This document shows, in pieces, positions 47,099 through 56,085 of a stretch of DNA of 64,000 bases. Source of the stretch: Alcanivoracaceae bacterium (GTDB lineage: Bacteria; Pseudomonadota; Gammaproteobacteria; Pseudomonadales; Alcanivoracaceae); the NCBI GenBank assembly GCA_029212745.1, contig JARGOL010000002.1, positions 206,133 through 270,132 on the forward strand, written 5' to 3'. Under the pieces are notes generated by a model. It was given only the letters and a program-made list of their open reading frames with translations, was not told the DNA's origin and searched no databases. A program made the position numbers and the translations under genes. The number at the start of each line of letters is the position of its first letter. Positions within the stretch are counted from its first letter, which is position 1.

Positions 47099-48019
47099 TC
47101 AGCTGCCCTCGCGTGGATTTGCGGCAATAAAGCGCACCACCACATCCGCCAGCGCCTCGCCCTGGTCTTCCTGGAGGAAGTGGCCGCCATCGGTGATGGT
47201 GGTGTGTTCCTGGCCCTCGCAGCCGGGAATCAGTTTGCGGATCACCGGGCCGGCGGCGGCGGTGATCGGGTCCTTGTCGCTGAAAGCGGTGAGGAAAGGT
47301 TTCCTGAACGTGAAAAGAGTCTTCCAGGCCTGCCGGTTTGGTTCGCAGGCCGGGTCCTCTGGTGAGGTGGGCACCAGGGTCGGGAACTGGCGGGCGCCTT
47401 CCTTGAACGATTCGTCCGGGAAGGGCGCATCGTAGGCGGCCACCACGTCCGCTGGCATGTCCAGTGCCGTGCCGGACTGGATGATGCTGCCCACCTTGAA
47501 CACCGGTGTTTCCTGGGAGAATGTCTGCCAGCGGAGGAAGGCTTCGCCCGGGTCGTGGTCGCCGGTGGGCAGCATGGTGTTGGCCGCCACCACCCGCTGG
47601 AAACGGTCCGGGTGTTCCGCCACCAGCCGCAGGCCGATCAGTCCGCCCCAGTCCTGGCACACCAGGGTAATGTGATTCAGCGCCAGCTGGGTCAGCACGT
47701 TGCGGGTCCAGTCCACATGACGCTGGTAGGTATAGTCGTTGCGGCTGGCCGGTTTGTCGGAGCGGCCGAACCCGATCAGGTCCGGCGCAATGACACGGTG
47801 GCCAGCGGCCACCAGCACCGGGATCATCTTGCGGTACAGGTAGCACCAGGACGGCTCGCCATGCAGTAACAGCACCGGGTCTGCGTCTGCCGGCCCCTCG
47901 TCCAGATAGTGCATGCGCAGTTCGCCGCCTTCGGTGTCGTCCACCATCAGGTAATGGGGCTCGAAATCGTAGCCGGGCAGGCCGGCAAACCGGTCATCCG
48001 GTGTGCGCAGTACGTCCAT
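47099..48019 (-). CDS. Haloalkane dehalogenase, tandem copy 2
   Basis: 306 residues. HGEPSWCYLY (53-62), Asp123 in CQDWGGLIG, Trp124, cap Trp164, acid near Asp250 (SDKDP), His280 in DGGHFLQED, the complete haloalkane dehalogenase set. AGGAG lies eight bases upstream of the ATG. The N-terminal 26 bases lie inside the upstream TetR gene, so the regulator and both dehalogenases form one operon. Close relatives act on medium-chain haloalkanes; substrate not predictable. Confidence 0.92.
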   Translation of the reverse strand: MDVLRTPDDRFAGLPGYDFEPHYLMVDDTEGGELRMHYLDEGPADADPVLLLHGEPSWCYLYRKMIPVLVAAGHRVIAPDLIGFGRSDKPASRNDYTYQRHVDWTRNVLTQLALNHITLVCQDWGGLIGLRLVAEHPDRFQRVVAANTMLPTGDHDPGEAFLRWQTFSQETPVFKVGSIIQSGTALDMPADVVAAYDAPFPDESFKEGARQFPTLVPTSPEDPACEPNRQAWKTLFTFRKPFLTAFSDKDPITAAAGPVIRKLIPGCEGQEHTTITDGGHFLQEDQGEALADVVVRFIAANPREGS

Positions 48020-48638
48020 CAGTTATCTCCTGTGTCTTGATCCATGAGTCGTTTGCCCAGGGCAGGGCGCCCAGCAGGCTGCGGGTATGCTGCGCCAGGG
48101 ACAGCCGGTCTTCGGCCACCGTGCTTGCCACCAGTAATCCCTGCAGGCACAGCAGCAGGTGTTGTGCCCAGAAGCGGGTGTTGCTGCCGGCGGTCAGTGC
48201 ACCCTGGTCACAGGCGCGCTCCAGGCAATCGGTAAAGGCGTCCTCCAGGCGTGACAGGCCGGCACGTATGTGCCGTTGCACCGGGCCCCGGTCGCCGGCG
48301 AATTCCAGTGCCGAGTTGGACAGCAGGCAGGCCATCGGCGCGCGCCGGTCATCAATGTAATCCCAGGTCGTCTCGAAGAAGCGGGTCAGGCCGGTGACCG
48401 GGTCGTCGCTGCGCAGATAGCGGGCAATCCGGTGTTCCACCACCTTGTTGATGTAGTGATCCAGGGCGGCGAGAAACAGGATCTGTTTCGAACCGAAGCG
48501 GTTATAGAGGCTGGAGGCGGTCAGGCCGGTGGCTTTTTCAAGGTCACGGACACCGGTGCCGGTGTAGCCGTGCTGCCAGAAAACCATCATGGCGTGGGTG
48601 AGTACATCCGGTTCGCGAAAAGCAGCTGGGCGTCCCAT
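47994..48638 (-). CDS. TetR family regulator of the dehalogenase operon
   Basis: 214 residues. HTH near 25-50: TGTGVRDLEKATGLTASSLYNRFGSKQ. It is first in the operon, overlapping the second dehalogenase gene by 26 bases, so autoregulation with the dehalogenases is likely. A 16-base imperfect palindrome lies 16 bases before its start. Ligand unknown; a haloalkane or product alcohol would fit. Confidence 0.92.
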   Translation of the reverse strand: MGRPAAFREPDVLTHAMMVFWQHGYTGTGVRDLEKATGLTASSLYNRFGSKQILFLAALDHYINKVVEHRIARYLRSDDPVTGLTRFFETTWDYIDDRRAPMACLLSNSALEFAGDRGPVQRHIRAGLSRLEDAFTDCLERACDQGALTAGSNTRFWAQHLLLCLQGLLVASTVAEDRLSLAQHTRSLLGALPWANDSWIKTQEITDGRTAHTG

Positions 48639-48653
48639 GGCGTGGCTCCATTC

Positions 48654-48669
48654 TGTAGCGACCGTTACA
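48654..48669. promoter_or_regulatory. Candidate TetR operator
   Basis: TGTAGCGACCGTTACA is an imperfect palindrome (12 of 16 positions symmetric, outer TGTA/TACA perfect). It sits between the divergent TetR genes at 47994-48638 (minus) and 48763-49413 (plus), close to the former's start, as an autoregulator operator would. Confidence 0.5.
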
Positions 48670-48762
48670 AAATGCCGTTAAAGCACTCCGGGGTCAAGCC
48701 CGGATTGCGCCAAGGAATGAATAATGGTTCACTTCTACAAAAGCTGAACAGGGATTCACCTC

Positions 48763-49413
48763 TTGGCATACCGTGAGACCAGCAAGATCCGGGCGCGCAA
48801 ACTGGCCCAGCGCGATGCGCTGCTGCAGTCAGCCGAGGGCCTGGTGCGCGAGGGCGGGTTTGAGGCACTGACCATGCAGGCGCTGGCGGAGCGCTGTGGT
48901 CTGGCGGTGGGCACCGTGTACCGCTACTTCGACAGCAAGGATGGCCTGGTGTGTGCGGTGTTCGAGCGTGCCACCGAGCGGGAAATCGCGGCCGTGCGAG
49001 TGGCGCTGGAGGAGCAGCCGCTGGCCGATGCGGCGCTCTCTGCCGGTCTGCAGGTGTTTGCGCGGCGGGCGCTGGCGGCACCGCGGCTGGCCTGGGCGCT
49101 GATTGCCGAGCCGGTGGCACCGGCCCTGGATGGCATCCGCCTGCGTTATCGCGAGCGCTGGTCGTCCCTGTTCGCCACCGTGCTTGAGCGCGGTGTCAGC
49201 AGCGGGCTGTGGCCGGCGCAGAACACGGCCCTGGCTGCTGCCGCCATGGTCGGGGCACTGGCCGAGGCACTGGTAGGGCCCGTGTCGCGCGCGCGCCAGG
49301 CGCCCCTGCACGATGCTGCCCTGGTGGATGATCTTGTCCTTTTCTGTCTGCGGGCCACTGGCATGGCCCTGACACCTGATGACCGTGGAGGTCTGCATGA
49401 ACAGCAAGCATGA
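48763..49413 (+). CDS. TetR family regulator
   Basis: 216 residues from a TTG start (AGGGA nine bases upstream). HTH near 35-60: TMQALAERCGLAVGTVYRYFDSKDGL. The C-terminal domain is helical. The acyl-CoA dehydrogenase gene starts 17 bases before this stop, so the two are co-expressed, and the regulator may respond to an acyl-CoA as many TetR proteins of this kind do. Confidence 0.88.
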   Translation: MAYRETSKIRARKLAQRDALLQSAEGLVREGGFEALTMQALAERCGLAVGTVYRYFDSKDGLVCAVFERATEREIAAVRVALEEQPLADAALSAGLQVFARRALAAPRLAWALIAEPVAPALDGIRLRYRERWSSLFATVLERGVSSGLWPAQNTALAAAAMVGALAEALVGPVSRARQAPLHDAALVDDLVLFCLRATGMALTPDDRGGLHEQQA

Positions 49414-51073
49414 TGCAATACGCCCGGAAGCGCTGGCCGAGACCCACGAGGTGTTCAACCAGACGCCGGCGCTGGAAGACTACAATCTGTTCGACGCCGA
49501 CAAGGCCCTGCAGCAGGCGGTGGCGTCCAACGGCGGGGAATGGGGGCTCGAGCGGATACGCGCACACGGGCAGCGCTGCGGGTCGGCAGAGGTGATCCAG
49601 TGGGGGTTCCAGGCTAATCACTACACACCGGAATTCCGCACCCATGACCGCACCGGCCAGCGTGTGGATGAAGTGACCTTCCACGACAGTTACCACAAGC
49701 TCATGGCGCTGGCCCTTGAGGATGGCCTGCATGCCGACCCCTGGACAGATCCGCGCCCGGGCGCCCATGTGGTGCGTGCAGCGCGCAGCTATATGCAGGG
49801 CCAGGTGGAAGCGGGACATGGCTGCCCCCTGACCATGACCTTCGCGGCCGTGCCGACGCTCAGGCTGACACCGGCCGTGGCCGAGCAATGGCTGCCCAAG
49901 GTGCTGGCCAACAGCTATGACCCGCGCAATGTCCATCATGACCAGAAGCAGGCAGTCACGCTCGGTATGGGCATGACGGAGAAGCAGGGCGGCTCCGATG
50001 TGCGTGCCAATACCACGCGGGCCCTGCCAGTGGCCGCGGCCGGCACCGGCGAGCTGTATGAACTGACCGGACACAAGTGGTTCCTGTCTGCGCCCATGTG
50101 TGACGCCTTCCTGATGTTGGCCCAGGCGCCTGGTGGCCTCAGTTGTTTCCTGGTGCCGCGCTGGCGTCCCGACGGCAGCAAGAACCCGCTGCAGGTGCAG
50201 CGTTTGAAGAACAAGATGGGCAATCTGTCCAATGCATCCTCTGAAGTGGAGTTGCGCGGTGCGCTGGGCTGGATGGTCGGCGAAGAGGGGCGCGGTGTAC
50301 CCGCCATCATCGAGATGGTCGCCCTGACCCGCTTCGACTGCATGGTGGGCTCCAGTGCCGGCCAGCGTCAGGCGGTAGCGCAGGCGATCCATCACGCCCA
50401 CCATCGCAGTGTGTTCGGCAAGACGCTGGTGGACCAGCCGCTGATGCAGAATGTGCTTGCTGATCTGCAACTGGAGTTGGAAGGGTCTTTGGCGATGACG
50501 TTCCGCATGGCGCGGGCCCTGGACAACCCCGACAGCGAGCAGGACCAATTGCTGCTGCGCCTGGGCACTGCGGCGGGCAAGTACTGGATCTGCAAGCGCA
50601 CCCCCAACCATGCCTATGAGGCGATGGAATGCCTGGGCGGTAATGGTGTCATGGAGGACTTCATCATGGCGCGCCTCTACCGTGAGGCACCGGTCAACGC
50701 CATCTGGGAGGGCTCGGGTAACGTGCAGGCGCTGGATGTGCTGCGCGCGCTGCAGAAGTCACCCCGGGTGCTGGATGCCTGGTTCGCCGAGCTGGCGCCG
50801 ACGGCAGGCCAGCTGGCAGAACTGGATGCGGGAGTGGCGCGGATCCGGACGCTGCTGGCCCGGCCGCAGGACCTGCAATACCGGGCCCGTGAACTGGTGG
50901 AGCTGCTGTCACTGACCATGCAGGGCAGCCTGTTGCTGCAGACCGCGCCGGCGGCCGTGGCTGAAGGCTTTGTGCGCTCGCGGCTGGGCAAATCCGGTTA
51001 TGGCAATTATGGCTCACTGCCGGACGGTGTCGATTGCCGGACCATCATTGAGCGCGGCGCGCCGATGGCCTGA
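49397..51073 (+). CDS. AidB-like acyl-CoA dehydrogenase family protein
   Basis: 558 residues from the ATG at 49397, with GGAGG upstream. The acyl-CoA dehydrogenase fold has TLGMGMTEKQGGSDVRANTT (FAD-binding) and EAMECLGGNGVMEDF in the C-terminal domain, typical of AidB-type members, with extra helices at both ends, and length near AidB's 541. AidB is part of the alkylation response in E. coli, but similar proteins elsewhere may be isovaleryl-CoA dehydrogenase-like; no ada or alkB is near. Co-expressed with the preceding TetR gene. Confidence 0.88.
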   Translation: MNSKHDAIRPEALAETHEVFNQTPALEDYNLFDADKALQQAVASNGGEWGLERIRAHGQRCGSAEVIQWGFQANHYTPEFRTHDRTGQRVDEVTFHDSYHKLMALALEDGLHADPWTDPRPGAHVVRAARSYMQGQVEAGHGCPLTMTFAAVPTLRLTPAVAEQWLPKVLANSYDPRNVHHDQKQAVTLGMGMTEKQGGSDVRANTTRALPVAAAGTGELYELTGHKWFLSAPMCDAFLMLAQAPGGLSCFLVPRWRPDGSKNPLQVQRLKNKMGNLSNASSEVELRGALGWMVGEEGRGVPAIIEMVALTRFDCMVGSSAGQRQAVAQAIHHAHHRSVFGKTLVDQPLMQNVLADLQLELEGSLAMTFRMARALDNPDSEQDQLLLRLGTAAGKYWICKRTPNHAYEAMECLGGNGVMEDFIMARLYREAPVNAIWEGSGNVQALDVLRALQKSPRVLDAWFAELAPTAGQLAELDAGVARIRTLLARPQDLQYRARELVELLSLTMQGSLLLQTAPAAVAEGFVRSRLGKSGYGNYGSLPDGVDCRTIIERGAPMA

Positions 51074-51088
51074 GGGGCCTGGCCCGGA

Positions 51089-51835
51089 CTAGAGCTTGAG
51101 CTTCTCCGCCAGCTCAAACCAGAGGTGGCGGTAGGCGCGGGCTGCGGGGGTATGTGAGGCAAACTCGCCCACCGGTGCACGATGGTCACCCATCTGCTCC
51201 ACGTGGGTGGAGTAGGGTATCCATGTTTTCAGGCCGCCGCGCATCACCGCCGGGCGCTTTACCAGCATCTCGACGTGCAGCAGGCGGCGCCGGTCGACCA
51301 TGTTGTAAAACGGCACCACTTTCAGGTGGTCGTACTTCTTCTCCTTGAGCCAGGTCTTGACCTGTTCCAGGGCCCGGATCGACAGGTGCGTGGGAATCAC
51401 GGGCACCAGCAGGTAGTCGGCGGCGGCGAAGATGGTTTCTGCCACCGGGCTCAGGGTGGGCGGGCAGTCCAGCATCACCAGGCTGTAACTTTCGCCCAGG
51501 GGTTCGATCAGCTTGCGCAGCTGGCTGCGGGCCTTGCCGGCCTCGGTGATCTTGCTGTCCAGGTTGCGCAGGCTGACGTCCGAGGGGATGGCATGCAGCC
51601 CGGGCCAACGCGTTTCCTGTTTCAGCCGGCCGATGCCCTGTTTGCCGTTGATCAGGGTAGCGGCCTTGTAACTGGTGCTGCCATCGACACCCAGGTAGTA
51701 GCTGGCTGCGCCCTGGGGATCCAGGTCCCAGAGCAGGGTGCGGTGTTTCCAGCGCGCGGCATGCCAGGCAAGATTCACGGCGGTGGCGGTTTTGCCCACG
51801 CCTCCCTTGAGGTTGTAAAAAGCGATGGTCTGCAT
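51089..51835 (-). CDS. Orphan ParA family ATPase
   Basis: 248 residues from the ATG at 51835. Deviant Walker A KGGVGKTAT (10-18, with the second Lys), Walker A' segment LLWDLDPQGAAS, and VMLDCPPTLSP as Walker B. This is the ParA/Soj/MinD class. No ParB or DnaA partner is encoded next to it, so its cargo is unknown; plasmid-type or chromosome-arm roles are both possible. It converges with the acyl-CoA dehydrogenase gene (gap 15 bases) and lies 168 bases from the MITE-like element. Confidence 0.9.
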   Translation of the reverse strand: MQTIAFYNLKGGVGKTATAVNLAWHAARWKHRTLLWDLDPQGAASYYLGVDGSTSYKAATLINGKQGIGRLKQETRWPGLHAIPSDVSLRNLDSKITEAGKARSQLRKLIEPLGESYSLVMLDCPPTLSPVAETIFAAADYLLVPVIPTHLSIRALEQVKTWLKEKKYDHLKVVPFYNMVDRRRLLHVEMLVKRPAVMRGGLKTWIPYSTHVEQMGDHRAPVGEFASHTPAARAYRHLWFELAEKLKL

Positions 51836-52003
51836 CCTGCTTTCCTTGTTCTTGTGTCCGGAACCGACAAGAATGTCGCCGGGCCCCATTGTGGGCGGCT
51901 TTCGGGGCAGGCTATCACGATCTTTTCGGCCTGTCCCGGGGGCGATAGGGCGGCGAAGAAGGTTGTGGCAGGCGGGTAAAGGCGATTTAATACCTCTACG
52001 CAG

Positions 52004-52275
52004 TTGGGGAACCTCTTAACACCGCCCTGCATGCTCTGCGTGGCCTGAAGCGAGTACCGGCAAGGCGCGCCTCGCAGGAAATGGCCGTCGTCCTTTTCAA
52101 GAGGGGCAACGCAGCCGGTGCGCGCTTCAGGCTGCGCCCTTCGGGGCGTTCAGGCGGGCACGCACTCGGCGTTACGCTTTCTAGACAGGCAGCCAGCCTG
52201 TCTTCGAAAACGTGCCTGGATTGCGTACCCGCCTGAACGCCAGAGCACGCAGGGCGGTGTCAAGAGGTTCCCAAA
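52004..52275. mobile_element. MITE-like element with 27-bp terminal inverted repeats and nested stems
   Basis: 272 bases with no gene. Terminal inverted repeats 52004-52030 and 52249-52275 agree at all but two positions (core GGGAACCTCTT-ACACCGCCCTGC). Two internal inverted pairs lie inside: 52043-52061 with 52114-52132 (17 of 19) and 52146-52163 with 52223-52240 (17 of 18), the latter enclosing a perfect 8-bp hairpin AGACAGGC/GCCTGTCT at 52183-52203. The whole can fold as a three-arm structure. I see no flanking target duplication, and no transposase is in the window. The rest of 51836-52303 has no gene. Confidence 0.75.
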
Positions 52276-52302
52276 GTATGACGGGTGGGTGCCGGGGTCA
52301 GT

Positions 52303-53325
52303 GTGAGCAAAGAGAAGAAATATCAGGTATTTGTCAGTTCAACCTACGTGGATCTCCAGGATGCGCGGCAGGAGCTGATGCTCGCGTTGCTGTCCATGGG
52401 CTTCATTCCCACGGGCATGGAGCTGTACCCGACGGAAACCAACAACCAGTGGCCCATGATCCAGCAGATGATCAATGAGTGCGACTACTACCTGGTACTG
52501 GTGGGTGGCCGCTACGGCACACTGTCCCCGATGGGACTCAGCTATACCCACCGGGAGTACATTTATGCCGCCACCAAGCGCAAGCCGGTGCTGGCGTTCC
52601 TGCATGACCACCCTGAATCACTGCCCGAGGATGCGCGCGAGCACACCCGCGACGGTGATGTCCGTCTCAACGATTTCCGCAAGCTGCTGCAGGACAAGAC
52701 GGTGTTCCGTTACTGGAGCACGCCCAAGGATCTTGGCCAGACCACGCGCAAGGCCATGCCACAGTTCATAAAGGAGCACCCGGCAACAGGCTGGGTGCGG
52801 GCCGGCCAGGTGTCCGATCTCAACCAGGTGCGTGAGATCCAGGATATGCGCGCACGGATCGAGGAGCTGGAGAAAGAGAAGGAAGAGCTGACATCTGGCT
52901 GGCGCCCGCCGCTTGAAACCCTGGCGCGGGGCAGCGACGTGGTCAAGCTTCAGTACAGTTGCAACGTCTACATCAAGGGCGACTGCAAGGTATCCATGGT
53001 GGATACGCAGATGACCTGGGACCAGGTATTTGCGACTGTGGCACCGCAAATGATGAACGAGGTGCCGGAGCAGATAATGCGCCAGGCGCTGGAAGAGTAT
53101 ATTGCTTCGCGGGCACTGGAGGACGTGCAGGCAAACCTGCCAAAGGCACACGCTGTGCGCAACGTGGTGCTGTCCACCCAGTCCTTCAATCAGGTGAAGA
53201 TCCAGCTGCGGGCGCTGGGCCTGATCAAGAAGACCACCCGCAAGGACGCCGCCGGTGCTACTCACTGGCAGCTCACCGCGCTGGGTGACCAGACCATGAC
53301 GCAGGTATTGTCGGCACGCAAATAG
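52303..53325 (+). CDS. DUF4062 (TIR-like) domain protein
   Basis: 340 residues from the GTG at 52303 (GTG at 52285 is the alternative). The N-terminal third is DUF4062: KYQVFVSSTYVDLQDAR, then GMELYPTETNNQWPMI and SYTHREYIYA, a Rossmann-like fold related to TIR. A coiled-coil segment (MRARIEELEKEKEELTSG) is followed by a C-terminal half with a winged-helix-like part (VRNVVLSTQSFNQVKIQLRALGLIKKTT), so it may bind DNA or a partner. DUF4062 occurs in STAND and defence-related genes as a proposed nucleotide-binding or effector module; here there is no NTPase. It ends in a strong bidirectional terminator. Confidence 0.88.
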   Translation: MSKEKKYQVFVSSTYVDLQDARQELMLALLSMGFIPTGMELYPTETNNQWPMIQQMINECDYYLVLVGGRYGTLSPMGLSYTHREYIYAATKRKPVLAFLHDHPESLPEDAREHTRDGDVRLNDFRKLLQDKTVFRYWSTPKDLGQTTRKAMPQFIKEHPATGWVRAGQVSDLNQVREIQDMRARIEELEKEKEELTSGWRPPLETLARGSDVVKLQYSCNVYIKGDCKVSMVDTQMTWDQVFATVAPQMMNEVPEQIMRQALEEYIASRALEDVQANLPKAHAVRNVVLSTQSFNQVKIQLRALGLIKKTTRKDAAGATHWQLTALGDQTMTQVLSARK

Positions 53326-53347
53326 GCGCCTGCTGTACCAGATTATG

Positions 53348-53376
53348 AAAAAAAGGGCCGCACGGCCCCTTTTTTA
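53348..53376. terminator. Bidirectional terminator
   Basis: AAAAAAAGGGCC-GCAC-GGCCCCTTTTTT. A-tract before and T-tract after the stem let it work in both directions, ending the DUF4062 gene and proS. Confidence 0.85.
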
Positions 53377-53433
53377 TGCCCAGGTTTCATGCCCGGGTTT
53401 GATGCTCAGGCAGTCCCCCGGCAGCAACAGCTG

Positions 53434-55152
53434 TCAGCGCTCCAGCTTTTCCAGCAGGGTGGTTACCAGCGTGTCCACGGCGATGCTGGAGGCTTCCGTA
53501 TCGCGGCGCCCCTTGTACTCAAGGGCGCCCGCATCAATGCCTTTTTCGGTGACCAGGATGCGGTGTGGTATGCCGAGCAGCTCCGCATCCGCCATCTTGA
53601 CGCCAAACCGCTCCTTCTCGCGGTCGTCGAACAGCACATCGATGCCGGCATCCTGGAGCTGCTGGTACAGGGTCTCGCACAGCTCACGCTCGCGCTGGTT
53701 CTTGCGGATATTGAGCGGGATCAGCACGACATCGAACGGGGCAATGGCGCCCGGCCAGATGATGCCGTTGTCGTCGTAATTCTGTTCAATGGCGGCAGCC
53801 ACCACCCGGGTAACGCCGATGCCGTAGCAGCCCATGGGCATGACGGCGGACTTGCCGTTTTCGTCCAGCACATTGGCCCCCAGGGCTTCTGAATACTTGG
53901 TGCCCAGCTGGAAGATATGGCCGACTTCGATGCCACGCTTGATCTGCAGGGTGCCCTGGCCGTCGGGGCTCGGGTCACCATCCACCACGTTGCGCAAATC
54001 GGCCGTGGTTTCCAGTGCCACGTCCCGCTCCCAGTTGATGCCGAACAGGTGCTTGCCATCGCTGTTTGCCCCTGCAGCAAAGTCCGCCAGTGCGGCGACA
54101 CTGTGATCGGCGATGAAGGGGATGGGCAGGTTGACCGGGCCCAGGCTCCCCGGGCCGGCACCGATGACCTTGCGGATTTCCTCTTCGCTGGCGAATTCGA
54201 GCGGCGTTGCCACGCTGGCAAGCTTCTCCGCCTTGATTTCATTGAGCTCATGGTCGCCGCGCACCAGTAATGCCACCAGGCCACCACCGAAATCCTCACT
54301 GGCGTGGACCAGCAGTGTCTTTACAGTGCGCTCCACCGGCACATCGTACTTTGCTACCAGCTCATCAATGGTGCGCGTGTCCGGGGTGTCCACTTCGCGC
54401 ATGTCTTCGCCCGGGGTGGGCCGCTCGCTGCCGGGTTTTGCCGCAGCCAGTTCCACATTTGCGGCATAGCTGGAGCTGTCAGAGAAGGCGATAGCATCTT
54501 CACCGGAATCAGCCAGGACATGGAACTCGTGGCTGCTTGAGCCGCCGATGGAGCCGGTGTCCGCTTCTACCGCCCGGTAATCCAGGCCGAGCCGGTCGAA
54601 GATCCGGCTGTAGGCGGTGTACATGATGTCGTAGGTCTGCGCCAGGCTGTCGGCATCAATATGGAAGGAGTAGGCATCCTTCATGATGAATTCGCGCGAG
54701 CGCATGACGCCGAAGCGCGGCCGGATCTCGTCACGGAACTTGGTCTGGATCTGGTAGAAGTTCACCGGCAGCTGCTTGTAGCTGTGAATCTCATTGCGTA
54801 CCAGGTCGGTAATGACCTCTTCGTGGGTGGGGCCGAGGCAGAACGCATTGTCATGACGGTCGGTAATGCGCAGCAGCTCAGGGCCATAGGCGGGCGCCCG
54901 GCCGGATTCTTCCCACAGGTCCATGGGCTGGACCACAGGCATCAGCACTTCCTGGGCCCCGGCGCGGTCCATTTCCTCGCGGATGATGGTTTCAACCTTG
55001 CGCAGTACGCGCAGCCCGGTGGGCAGCCAGGTGTACAGGCCCGAAGCGAGCTTGCGAATCATGCCGGCGCGCAGCATCAGCTTGTGGCTGATCACCACGG
55101 CATCGGCGGGAGTTTCCTTGACGGTGGCAAGCAGATAACGGGAGGCGCGCAT
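53434..55152 (-). CDS. proS: Prolyl-tRNA synthetase, bacterial type
   Basis: 572 residues from the ATG at 55152 (AGGA upstream), identical in length to E. coli ProS. Motif 1 near residues 60-90 ([23 protein letters not shown]), motif 2 near 140 ([17 protein letters not shown]), the inserted editing domain (about 230-390), motif 3 [18 protein letters not shown], and a C-terminal anticodon-binding domain. It charges tRNA-Pro. Single gene. Confidence 0.97.
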   Translation of the reverse strand: MRASRYLLATVKETPADAVVISHKLMLRAGMIRKLASGLYTWLPTGLRVLRKVETIIREEMDRAGAQEVLMPVVQPMDLWEESGRAPAYGPELLRITDRHDNAFCLGPTHEEVITDLVRNEIHSYKQLPVNFYQIQTKFRDEIRPRFGVMRSREFIMKDAYSFHIDADSLAQTYDIMYTAYSRIFDRLGLDYRAVEADTGSIGGSSSHEFHVLADSGEDAIAFSDSSSYAANVELAAAKPGSERPTPGEDMREVDTPDTRTIDELVAKYDVPVERTVKTLLVHASEDFGGGLVALLVRGDHELNEIKAEKLASVATPLEFASEEEIRKVIGAGPGSLGPVNLPIPFIADHSVAALADFAAGANSDGKHLFGINWERDVALETTADLRNVVDGDPSPDGQGTLQIKRGIEVGHIFQLGTKYSEALGANVLDENGKSAVMPMGCYGIGVTRVVAAAIEQNYDDNGIIWPGAIAPFDVVLIPLNIRKNQRERELCETLYQQLQDAGIDVLFDDREKERFGVKMADAELLGIPHRILVTEKGIDAGALEYKGRRDTEASSIAVDTLVTTLLEKLER

Positions 55153-55302
55153 GTTGGATCCTGCAGATACGTGAAAAGGCTGGATTCTATCAGTGGCGGC
55201 AGCGAACACCAATTGCTGTTGGCTATCCATGAGGCTTGCGCACTGTGCAAAGATTACCCAGAGTAACCGTCGGAATCCTTTGTGTGCGGTGCGGAATCAA
55301 CC

Positions 55303-56067
55303 ATGAAAAACATTCTTATCACCGGCGCGGGTGCCGGCATCGGCCGGGCCACGGCGGAGCTGTTCCACAGCAATGGATGGTCGGTGGGGCTGACCGACGT
55401 CAACGAGACGGCGCTGGCCGACCTGGCGCGGGCCCTCGGGCGTGAGCGGGTCTGGTGGCAGGCCCTTGATGTCACCGATGCCAGTGCGGTGCGAGCGGCG
55501 GTGGAGGCTTTTGCCGGGCAGCACGATGGCTATATCCAGGTGCTTTTCAACAGCGCCGGACTGCTGCGCACCGGGCCGTTCGAAAAGATATCCCCGGGCG
55601 CCCACCGTGCACTGGTGGAGGTCAATGTGCTGGGGGTGATGAACATGTGCCATGGCGCTTTCAACGTCCTGCGAAAGACGCCGGGCGCCACGGTCATCAA
55701 CATGTCATCCGCGTCGGCCATGTACGGCACGCCGGATTTCGCCAGCTATTCAGCCAGCAAGTTTGCGGTGCGCGGGCTCACCGAAGCCCTCAACATCGAG
55801 TGGCAGAAACACGACATCACGGTGCATGACATCATGCCCCCGTTTGTGCGTACCGCCATGGTGGAGAGTAACCCGTCCCCGGTGGTGGAACGGATGGGGG
55901 TCAACCTGGACCCGGCAGACGTGGCCAGGGCGGTCTGGGAAGAGGCCAACAGTGACACCCAGGCGGTGCACCGGCCGGTGGGGTGGCAGTTCCGAATGGT
56001 CATGGCCATGAACAGGGTGATGCCCTCACGTGTCACACGGGAAGCCCTGCGCTTCCTCAGCCGGTGA
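55303..56067 (+). CDS. Short-chain dehydrogenase/reductase
   Basis: 254 residues from the ATG at 55303. TGAGAGIGRATA (cofactor-binding), FNSAG (variant of NNAG), and the catalytic Tyr-Lys in YSASK. NAD(P)-dependent oxidoreductase of the classical SDR class; substrate unknown. A shadow frame overlaps. Lies between proS and the two-component pair, in opposite orientation to both. Confidence 0.92.
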   Translation: MKNILITGAGAGIGRATAELFHSNGWSVGLTDVNETALADLARALGRERVWWQALDVTDASAVRAAVEAFAGQHDGYIQVLFNSAGLLRTGPFEKISPGAHRALVEVNVLGVMNMCHGAFNVLRKTPGATVINMSSASAMYGTPDFASYSASKFAVRGLTEALNIEWQKHDITVHDIMPPFVRTAMVESNPSPVVERMGVNLDPADVARAVWEEANSDTQAVHRPVGWQFRMVMAMNRVMPSRVTREALRFLSR

Positions 56068-56085
56068 TGCGCCTACCCCGACAGG

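Noticed and set aside
52004-52275. Integron attC site
   Set aside because: The ends do not carry the RYYYAAC/GTTRRRY core pair in the required places; the terminal inverted repeats fit a MITE better.
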